The notes beneath the pieces are model-generated. The model was not told where the DNA came from. It saw only the letters and a list, made by a program, of their open reading frames with translations, and ran no database searches. Positions 57,848-64,000 of a stretch of DNA of 64,000 nucleotides are shown here, piece after piece. How positions within the stretch are numbered: position 1 is the first letter of the stretch; every line of letters begins with the position of its first letter. The stretch lies in contig NZ_CP042906.1 in the NCBI RefSeq assembly GCF_008728855.1, forward strand, positions 2,852,001-2,916,000. The letters are read 5' to 3'. Both the position numbers and the translations under genes were made by a program. Source of the stretch: Hypericibacter terrae (lineage in GTDB: Bacteria; Pseudomonadota; Alphaproteobacteria; Dongiales; Dongiaceae).

Positions 57848-58231
57848 CTATTCGACCGCGATCAGGGCCGCGGCCACGCGCCGTCCTTCGGCCATCAGCA
57901 CATTGTAAGTGCGGCAGGCCGCACCGGTATCCATCGCCTCGATCACCACGCCGGCCTCACGCAGCGTCGCGCGCAGGCTCGAGGGCACCAGCGTCATCTT
58001 CGGGCCACAGCCCAGCAGCAGCAGCTCGATCGTCCCGGCGCGGCTGGCGTCGCAAACGGCCTGGAGATTCTCCGGCGTGGCGGCGCCCGCCTCGCGCACG
58101 GGCCAGGCGACGGTGCGGTCCGGGAACACGATCACGGAGCCTTCATAAAGAATGCCGGTCACGCGGAAGCGGGCGTGGCCGTAGCTCTCCACGATCTGGC
58201 GGCCGGCGGGAATGAGCGGGGTCAGGTCCAA
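57848..58231 (-). CDS. Mth938/NDUFAF3 family protein (complex I assembly factor type)
   Basis: A 127-residue Mth938-domain protein (DUF498). The fold text YGHARFRVTGILYEGSVIVFPD and the conserved LLLGCGPKMTLVP and ACRTYNVLMAEGRRVAAALI match NDUFAF3, which with NDUFAF4 assembles complex I in mitochondria. It precedes secF on the same strand (34-base gap), a gene order also reported for bacterial NDUFAF3 relatives. Confidence 0.87.
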   Translation of the reverse strand: MDLTPLIPAGRQIVESYGHARFRVTGILYEGSVIVFPDRTVAWPVREAGAATPENLQAVCDASRAGTIELLLLGCGPKMTLVPSSLRATLREAGVVIEAMDTGAACRTYNVLMAEGRRVAAALIAVE

Positions 58232-58265
58232 GGTCGGCCCTCTCCCCTCGCACCGAGGCGCGAGA

Positions 58266-59225
58266 TTACTTCGGCTTGGCGGGGGCGGATGCCGTCGCCG
58301 TCTCGGCCGGCGCGGCGCTGGCCTTGGCGCGGATGCCGCGGAGGTTCATGTAGATCAGCATGGGCGAGGCCACGAAGATCGTCGAATAGGTACCGATCAG
58401 GATGCCCCAGATGAGGGCGATGGCGAAGCCGCGCAGCGCCTCGCCGCCGAAGAGCGCGATCGCGAGCACCGAGAGCAGCGTCAGGCCGCTGGTGACCGTG
58501 GTGCGGGCCAGCGTCTTGTTGATCGACTGGTTGATGATGTCGCTGACCGGGAGCTTCTTGTAGCGCCGCAGCTCGTCGCGGATGCGGTCATAGATCACGA
58601 CCGTGTCGTTGACCGAATAACCGGCGATCGTCAGCACCGCCGCCACGCTGGCCAGATCGAACTGCAGCCCCAGAAGCGAGAACATGCCGACGGTGGTGAT
58701 CACGTCGTGGAAGGTCGCCAGGATGGCGTTCAATCCGAACTGCCACTCATAGCGGAACCAGATATAGGCTGCGATTCCGACCAGGGCCAAGAGCGTGGCG
58801 TAGATCGCCTTCCAGATCAGCTCGCCGCCGACCTTGGGCCCGACCACCTCGGTGCGCCGGTATTCGACCGTGGTGCCGAGGGTGTCCTTGACCTTCTGCA
58901 CCGCCGCGCCCTGCGCGGCGTCGCCGCCTTCCTGCTGGCGGAGGCGGACCAGCACGTCCTGCGGCGAGCCGAACTGCTGCAGCGATACTTCGCCCAGACC
59001 CAGATTCGACAGGGTCTCGCGCATGCCGGCGAGATCGGCGGGCCCGCTGGTACGGACCTCCATCAGGATGCCGCCCTTGAAGTCGATGCCGTAGTTAAGG
59101 CCCTTGGTCGCCACCAGCACGATCGAGGCCAGGACCAGCAGGATCGACAGGATCATCAACGGCCTGTGGATGCGCATGAAGTCGATGCGCGTGTCATGCC
59201 GGACGAGGTGGATGCCACCGAACAT
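58266..59225 (-). CDS. secF: Protein translocase subunit SecF
   Basis: A 319-residue RND-type membrane subunit of the SecDF complex, which uses proton motive force to complete protein export after SecYEG-SecA. The N-terminal segment LNYGIDFKGGILMEVR and membrane segments (AGYSVNDTVVIYDRIRDELR, SVLAIALFGG) are characteristic. It ends in an Ala/Lys tail. The start lies 15 bases from the secD stop. Confidence 0.95.
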   Translation of the reverse strand: MFGGIHLVRHDTRIDFMRIHRPLMILSILLVLASIVLVATKGLNYGIDFKGGILMEVRTSGPADLAGMRETLSNLGLGEVSLQQFGSPQDVLVRLRQQEGGDAAQGAAVQKVKDTLGTTVEYRRTEVVGPKVGGELIWKAIYATLLALVGIAAYIWFRYEWQFGLNAILATFHDVITTVGMFSLLGLQFDLASVAAVLTIAGYSVNDTVVIYDRIRDELRRYKKLPVSDIINQSINKTLARTTVTSGLTLLSVLAIALFGGEALRGFAIALIWGILIGTYSTIFVASPMLIYMNLRGIRAKASAAPAETATASAPAKPK

Positions 59226-59240
59226 AGCGAACCCTTCAGA

Positions 59241-60818
59241 TTAGACCGGCAGCGCCGCCGGCCGAGCGCGTCTGTACCACAGCACGACGATCAGCCGCGT
59301 CACCAGGACCGAGGTGAACATCGAGGTGAGGACGCCGAACGACAGCGTGACGGCGAAACCCTTCACCGGTCCGGAGCCGAGCATGAACAGGATCAGCGAC
59401 GAGATCAGGTGGGTGACGTTGGCGTCGATGATGGTCCGCCGCGCCTCGTTGAAACCGTGATCGAGCGAGGCGATGGGGCTGCGCCCGTTGTGAACTTCCT
59501 CGCGAATGCGCTCGAAGATCAGCACGTTGGCATCGATCGCCATGCCCAACGTCAGCGCGATGCCGGCGATGCCGGGCAAGGTGAGCGTGGCGCCCAGCAG
59601 CGAGAGCGCACCCAGCAGCAGGACCGCGTTCAGCACCAGGGCGATATCGGCGAAGACGCCGAACAGCCCGTAAAGCACCACCATCGCGACCACGATCAGC
59701 ACCAGCCCGATCAGGCAGGCGAACTTGCCGGCCGCGATCGAATCGGCGCCGAGGTCGGCGCCCACCGTGCGCTCCTCGATGACGGTCAAAGGCGCCGGCA
59801 GGGCGCCGGCGCGCAGCAGCAGGGCCAGATCGTTGGCGGTCTGGGTCGTGAAGCTGCCGCTGATGACGCCGCTTCCCGACATGATGGCGTCGCGGATCAC
59901 GGGCGCGCTGATCACCTTGCCGTCGAGGACGATGGCGAAGAGCTTGCCAACATTCTCGCGCGTGGCATCGCCGAAGCGCTTGGCGCCGAGGGAATCGAAG
60001 CGGAAGCTCACGACCGGCTGCGCGTCCTGGAAGGTCGCCTGGGCGTCGATCAGGTTCTCGCCGCTGACCATGACGCGCTTCTGCACCACGTAGTAGGCGA
60101 GCGGCTGGCCGTCGCCGCCATTCTGGGCGCTGGGCAGGATTTCCGAGGTCGGCGGCAGATTGCCGGCCTTCGCCTGATCCACCGACACGGTGGCATCGAC
60201 GAAGCGGAAGGTCATCTTGGCGGTCTTGCCGATCAGCGCCTTGATATGTTCGGGATCCTTGACGCCCGGAAGCTGGACCAGGATGCGATCGGTGCCCTGG
60301 CGCTGGATGGTCGGCTCGCGGGTGCCGGTCTCGTCGATACGCCGGCGGATGATCTCGATCGATTGGGCCACCGCATTGCGCTGGCGCTCGAGGATCGCCT
60401 GATCGTTCAGCGTCAGGCTGGCGCTGCCGTCGTCCGAAACCGAGACGTCGAGGCCGGGCGCGGAATCCTTGAGCAGCTTTCGCGCCGCGTCGAGTTGCGT
60501 CGTGTCGCGCAGTTTCAGCGTGACCGAGGTCCCCTTCACCCCCAGATCGGAATAGCCGATGTTCGCCTTGCGGAACGCCGCGCGGACGGAGTCGACGACG
60601 CCGTTGAGGAACTCGTCGATCACCGCCTTGATGTCGACTTCAAGGAGAAGGTGAGAGCCGCCCTGGAGATCGAGGCCGAGCGTGATCTGCTGCTTGGGCA
60701 GCCAGTTCGGCATCGCGTCGAGCTGCTCGCGCGTGAACAGGTTGGGCAGCGCCGCGATGACGCCCACCAGGAGCGTCAGAACGATGAGGGAGACCTTCCA
60801 GGGTCGGAAATTCAGCAT
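59241..60818 (-). CDS. secD: Protein translocase subunit SecD
   Basis: A 525-residue RND-type subunit. The first membrane segment and periplasmic P1 domain begin with LGLDLQGGSHLLLEVD, and the C-terminal six-helix part has GMAIDANVLIFERIREE and GVLTSMFTSVLVTRLI. It works with SecF and YajC in protein export. It sits between yajC and secF. Confidence 0.96.
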   Translation of the reverse strand: MLNFRPWKVSLIVLTLLVGVIAALPNLFTREQLDAMPNWLPKQQITLGLDLQGGSHLLLEVDIKAVIDEFLNGVVDSVRAAFRKANIGYSDLGVKGTSVTLKLRDTTQLDAARKLLKDSAPGLDVSVSDDGSASLTLNDQAILERQRNAVAQSIEIIRRRIDETGTREPTIQRQGTDRILVQLPGVKDPEHIKALIGKTAKMTFRFVDATVSVDQAKAGNLPPTSEILPSAQNGGDGQPLAYYVVQKRVMVSGENLIDAQATFQDAQPVVSFRFDSLGAKRFGDATRENVGKLFAIVLDGKVISAPVIRDAIMSGSGVISGSFTTQTANDLALLLRAGALPAPLTVIEERTVGADLGADSIAAGKFACLIGLVLIVVAMVVLYGLFGVFADIALVLNAVLLLGALSLLGATLTLPGIAGIALTLGMAIDANVLIFERIREEVHNGRSPIASLDHGFNEARRTIIDANVTHLISSLILFMLGSGPVKGFAVTLSFGVLTSMFTSVLVTRLIVVLWYRRARPAALPV

Positions 60819-60893
60819 GAAGCCGCTTCGGCGGGGAATGAGACAGGCACGAGGCCGGCGGCGGTCATTCGCGCCGGCACCCTTGCCGATCGA

Positions 60894-61268
60894 TCATTCG
60901 CCTTTCGCCGTCTCTTCCTTGGCGTTGCCGTTGGAGGCGGGTTCGGTCTTGGCCACGATGTCGCTGATCGAGGAGCGGATCACGCGGACACGCACATTCT
61001 CGGCGATCTCGACCTGGACCTCGGTATCGCTCACGACCTTGCTCACGGTGCCGACGATGCCGCCCGAGGTCACCACCCGGTCGCCGCGCTTCAGCTGGGT
61101 CACCATCTCGCGGTGCGCCTTGGCCTTCTTCTGCTGCGGCCGGATCAGCAGGAAATAGAAGACCACGAAGATGAGGACCAGCGGCGCGAACTGCGCGATC
61201 CCGCCAAGGCCAGCGATGCCGGCGGGCGCCGCATCGGCAGCCTGGGCAAATGCTTGGGAAATGAACAT
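60894..61268 (-). CDS. yajC: Preprotein translocase subunit YajC
   Basis: A 124-residue single-span protein of the SecDF-YajC complex. The membrane segment PLVLIFVVFYFLLIRPQQKK and the cytoplasmic GDRVVTSGGIVGTV are diagnostic. ATG 61268 follows GAGGAGA at about ten bases; a GTG at 61274 is in frame. It heads the yajC-secD-secF-NDUFAF3 gene string. Confidence 0.94.
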   Translation of the reverse strand: MFISQAFAQAADAAPAGIAGLGGIAQFAPLVLIFVVFYFLLIRPQQKKAKAHREMVTQLKRGDRVVTSGGIVGTVSKVVSDTEVQVEIAENVRVRVIRSSISDIVAKTEPASNGNAKEETAKGE

Positions 61269-61533
61269 CGGCACGTCTCCTCACAGGGTTGGGCAGGTCG
61301 CCAGCCGGCGGACTATAACGGCTCAAGCGCGAATTGCAATCGAGGTCAGATGGGAAATTTCCTGGGATTTGCAAGGCCTTGGGCGCTAGTGTCGAGCCAT
61401 GACAGGGCGAAACCGCCCTGCTACTGTCCTGGCCGACGGAAATCTCGCGGGATTTCCACCCCAGAGACATCCGCCGGGGACGGCCCCGGATCGCCCCTCG
61501 CCCCTTATCCAAACCGGATCGATCGACCGCATC

Positions 61534-62391
61534 ATGACTGACGCCTCCTTGCTGCCGCTCCTCACCCGCATCGCCGAAGCGCTGGAACGGCTGTCGGCGC
61601 CGGTCCCGGCCTCGGCCGCGCTCGACGCCGCCGACGCCTATCTCTGGCACGCGCAAGGGGCCCGCCTCGAAGCCGTGGCCCATGTCAACCGGGTCGAGAT
61701 CGCCCTGCTGCAGGGGGTCGAGCATGTGCGCGACATCCTGCTCGCCAACACCCGGCGCTTCGCGCAAGGGCTGCCCGCCAACAACGCGCTGCTCTGGGGC
61801 GCGCGCGGCACCGGCAAGAGCTCGCTGGTCAAGGCCGTCCATGCCACCGTCAACCAGGAGACCAAGGGCCGGCTGGCCCTGGTCGAGATTCACCGCGAGG
61901 ATCTGAACTCCCTGCCGGCGCTCCTGGCGAAGCTCCGCGACCATTCGCGGCAGTTCCTCCTCTTCTGCGACGACCTCTCCTTCGACCAATCGGACACCAG
62001 CTACAAATCGCTCAAGGCCGTGCTCGAGGGCGGGATCGAGGGAAGGCCGGAGAATGTAATCTTCTACGCCACCTCGAACCGCCGCCATCTGATGCCGCGC
62101 GAGATGATCGAGAACGAGCGCTCGACCGCGATCAATCCGGCCGAGGCCGTCGAGGAGAAGGTCTCGCTCTCGGACCGTTTCGGCCTCTGGCTCGGCTTCC
62201 ACAACTACAGCCAGGACACCTATTTCGCGATCGTCGACGGCTATGCCCGCCATTACGGCCTGAAGATCGACAGCGACGAGCTGCACCGCCAGGCCAACGA
62301 ATGGTCCGTCACCCGCGGCGCCCGATCGGGGCGCGTGGCGTGGCAGTTCATTCAGGATCTCGCGGGACGGCTGGGGCAGAAGCTGGATTAG
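61534..62391 (+). CDS. ATP-binding protein of the DUF815 family
   Basis: A 285-residue P-loop ATPase. Walker A is GARGTGKSS and Walker B is FLLFCDDLSF, followed by YATSNRRHL (sensor 1) and RSGRVAWQF near the C-terminus. DUF815 proteins are AAA-like ATPases of unknown function. ATG 61534 gives the family start; a longer frame upstream is proline-rich and unlikely. It is divergent from yajC. Confidence 0.88.
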   Translation: MTDASLLPLLTRIAEALERLSAPVPASAALDAADAYLWHAQGARLEAVAHVNRVEIALLQGVEHVRDILLANTRRFAQGLPANNALLWGARGTGKSSLVKAVHATVNQETKGRLALVEIHREDLNSLPALLAKLRDHSRQFLLFCDDLSFDQSDTSYKSLKAVLEGGIEGRPENVIFYATSNRRHLMPREMIENERSTAINPAEAVEEKVSLSDRFGLWLGFHNYSQDTYFAIVDGYARHYGLKIDSDELHRQANEWSVTRGARSGRVAWQFIQDLAGRLGQKLD

Positions 62392-62423
62392 CGCAACCGC
62401 GCGCCGAGCCTCTTCTTTCCTCG

Positions 62424-62533
62424 CCCTCACGAAGTGAGGGAGAGGGTTGCGAAGAGTTAGTCGGAGCGAAGCGGAGACTTACTCGGAGCTGGGAGAGGGT
62501 GTGTGCGCAAGAAGAGGCCCACCTCTCCCAGCT
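62424..62533. repeat. Intergenic palindromic repeat region
   Basis: A hairpin CCCTCAC-GAA-GTGAGGG (62424-62440) and a perfect 12-bp inverted repeat AGCTGGGAGAGG/CCTCTCCCAGCT (62487-62498 and 62522-62533). The pattern resembles dispersed alphaproteobacterial repeats. Confidence 0.55.
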
Positions 62534-62595
62534 TCGGCTAAGGCTCGACCTCCGGTCTCGCCTAAGCCTGCGCATCCCTTGTATGGGACTTTTTC

Positions 62596-62874
62596 TGTCA
62601 AGGCCATTTGGGTCTCCATGGTTGGCGATCCGAGGGGAGCCGGTGCCCGGACGCGAGGCTTCGCGTCACAAACTTGTATTCGGTGGGTCTGGAGAGACCC
62701 GAACCATGATGCAGTCATGCGCATCGGCGGGAAGGCTCCGAGGTGGCGCGCCCATTCTCTCCCTCGGCATGACAGCCATGGGATGCGGCGGGTCATCGCC
62801 ATCTCGGATCGCAAGGCCCGTCCGGGCAGGGATCTGCCCGGGGCGGCGATCCGAAGGAATCAGGGCGCGCGCGG
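62596..62874 (-). ncRNA. Candidate bridge-RNA/end region of the IS110-type element (speculative)
   Basis: About 280 non-coding bases lie directly 3' of the transposase gene and hold hairpins such as GGGTCT-GGAG-AGACCC (near 62686-62700) and CCGGGCAG-GGAT-CTGCCCGG (near 62824-62842). IS110-family elements encode a structured bridge RNA in one non-coding end, at the 3' end in the IS1111 group. No RNA fold was computed and the element's ends were not found. Confidence 0.3.
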
Positions 62875-64000
62875 TCACGGGGCCGGGTGCAGGGCCAAGC
62901 CGGCCGGGAACTGTCCGGTCGTGGCCAGGCGCCACAACTCGATCAGCAGCTTGCGCGCCAGCGCCACGATCAGGGTCTTGCGCGTATCGCCGCGGGCGTC
63001 GGCGGTTCGGGCCCGATACCACTGCGCCAAGCCACTGTCCTTTTGGAACATCAGCCAGCGCCAAGCCAGCTGGATCATGGCGCGCCGGACCCGGGCATTG
63101 CCGGCCCTGGCCAGCCCCTTCTCCCGCCGCTTGGAGCCACTCTCGTCGGGCGAACCGGTGAGGCCGGCATAGCGCGCCACGGCGCGGCGATCGCGCAAGT
63201 TGCGCTGGAGCACCTCGTTGACCAGCATGTCCGCCGTTTCGATGCCGACCCCGATCACCCGGGCCAGCAGACGGATCATCGCGTGCGGCCCTTCGTCGGG
63301 GACCCGTTCCAGCCGCTCAAGCCGGGCCGCCTCGAGCACCTTGATCTGCTCCGTCACCAGCTGCAGGCGGGCCATGTCGTGCTGCAGTTCGGCCCGCGTG
63401 TGGGGTGGCAACGTCACGCCCTCCGGCGTGCGCAGCGTCTCGAGCTTCGCCGCCGCCTTGCGCAGCGTCGGCTTGAAGCCCCGGATGCCCCAGCGGATCA
63501 GCGTGCCCTTCATCCGATTGACGATGCGGGTGCGCTCGCCAACCAGGCTCTCGCGCTCCCGGCTCGGCCGCTTGGCGTCTTCCTCGGCCAGCGTCGGAAC
63601 CGCCGCCATGCTGCAATGCTTCGCTTCCCCGCGCAGCCACCCCAGAAAAGCTCGCAGCAGCAGGCCGACATCCAGCCGGTCGGTCTTCGCCCGCCGACGC
63701 TTGCGCGACACCGGGATGCTGGTCGGGTGGATCACATAAGCCTCGATGCCCCGCATCCCCAGCCACCGCGCCAGCCAGAACCCGTCCCGGCCCGCTTCAT
63801 AAGCCACACACAGCCGAGCAACAGGACGCCCGGCCAGCGCGGCCTCTGCGCGCCAGCGATGCAGCAGCTTCAGCAGCGATTCCTCATCGGGATCCAGCTT
63901 CTTCACAGGCTGACGATCAACACCGGGCAGAATCGCCCCCACCAGCCAGCTCTTCAGCCCCATCTCGATAACCGCAATCAGCGTGCTATCCTGGCTCAGG
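62875..64000 (-). CDS. IS110-family transposase (5' end outside window)
   Basis: At least 374 residues of an IS110/IS1111-type DEDD recombinase; the frame stays open to base 64000, and codons to the right of the ATG at 63963 (LSQDSTLIAVIE) continue the family's N-terminus. The RuvC-like domain (KTDRLDVGLLLR and others) is followed by a Transposase_20 domain with GVGIETADMLVNEV and the serine nucleophile region TGSPDESGSKRREKG, ending RKLLIELWRLATTGQF. Guided recombination by these enzymes uses a bridge RNA from the element's non-coding end. Confidence 0.9.
   Translation of the reverse strand, partial: LSQDSTLIAVIEMGLKSWLVGAILPGVDRQPVKKLDPDEESLLKLLHRWRAEAALAGRPVARLCVAYEAGRDGFWLARWLGMRGIEAYVIHPTSIPVSRKRRRAKTDRLDVGLLLRAFLGWLRGEAKHCSMAAVPTLAEEDAKRPSRERESLVGERTRIVNRMKGTLIRWGIRGFKPTLRKAAAKLETLRTPEGVTLPPHTRAELQHDMARLQLVTEQIKVLEAARLERLERVPDEGPHAMIRLLARVIGVGIETADMLVNEVLQRNLRDRRAVARYAGLTGSPDESGSKRREKGLARAGNARVRRAMIQLAWRWLMFQKDSGLAQWYRARTADARGDTRKTLIVALARKLLIELWRLATTGQFPAGLALHPAP

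Overview
The window is 64 kb of high-GC chromosomal DNA from an alphaproteobacterium, most likely a Rhodospirillales-type organism. The lineage is inferred from several things together: strong G/C codon bias, a TrmFO-type tRNA methyltransferase, an EcfG-type stress promoter in front of dps, mitochondrial-type complex I assembly factor homologues, and a form I aerobic CO dehydrogenase. No rRNA or CRISPR array is present; one tRNA-Lys was found.

Left part (1-30 kb). It opens with an SHP/DHC-type cytochrome c pair, a type III polyketide synthase with an ICMT-like methyltransferase, an FMN reductase, Dps, a class II cytochrome c and a DacF-like carboxypeptidase. At 7.6-13.3 kb lies a DSF (diffusible signal factor) quorum-sensing locus: a kinase with an RpfG-like receiver, an RpfC-like hybrid sensor kinase, and a convergent RpfF-like DSF synthase with both catalytic glutamates. 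Next come two orphan PotD-like binding proteins flanking an M24 enzyme that lacks one metal ligand. They are followed by a PAS hybrid kinase, a glycosyltransferase, a thiol dioxygenase-like cupin, an SRAP protein lacking its catalytic residues, a 2OG-Fe(II) oxygenase, tRNA-Lys, coaD and gyrA, then a third PotD-like protein.

Middle part (30-50 kb). ssb and uvrA are divergent, followed by a cyclase-TPR protein and a kinase with a CBS-like N-terminus. The centrepiece is a compact cox operon on the minus strand, coxC-M-S-L-D-E-F. CoxL carries the AYRCSFR loop of genuine CO dehydrogenase. A pair of 12-bp direct repeats with two-turn spacing lies between the MHYT-LytTR regulator gene coxC and coxM and is a candidate operator. 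An alpha/beta hydrolase, a GST, RidA and trmFO follow.

Right part (50-64 kb). An accessory segment holds an EamA transporter, a broken copy of the NDUFAF6-like gene fused to a fragment of a second EamA gene, a SOUL protein, an XRE-cupin regulator, a fasciclin protein, DUF378 and folE. It ends at the intact NDUFAF6-like gene. After that come a PuuD-like membrane protein, an NDUFAF3 (Mth938) homologue and secF-secD-yajC, suggesting a module for membrane insertion and respiratory-complex assembly. The window closes with a DUF815 ATPase and an IS110-type transposase that runs off the right edge.

The most interesting points are the DSF locus with its unusual kinase wiring, the candidate LytTR operator of the cox operon, the catalytically dead SRAP protein, and the tandem-duplication scar at 51.8-52.6 kb.
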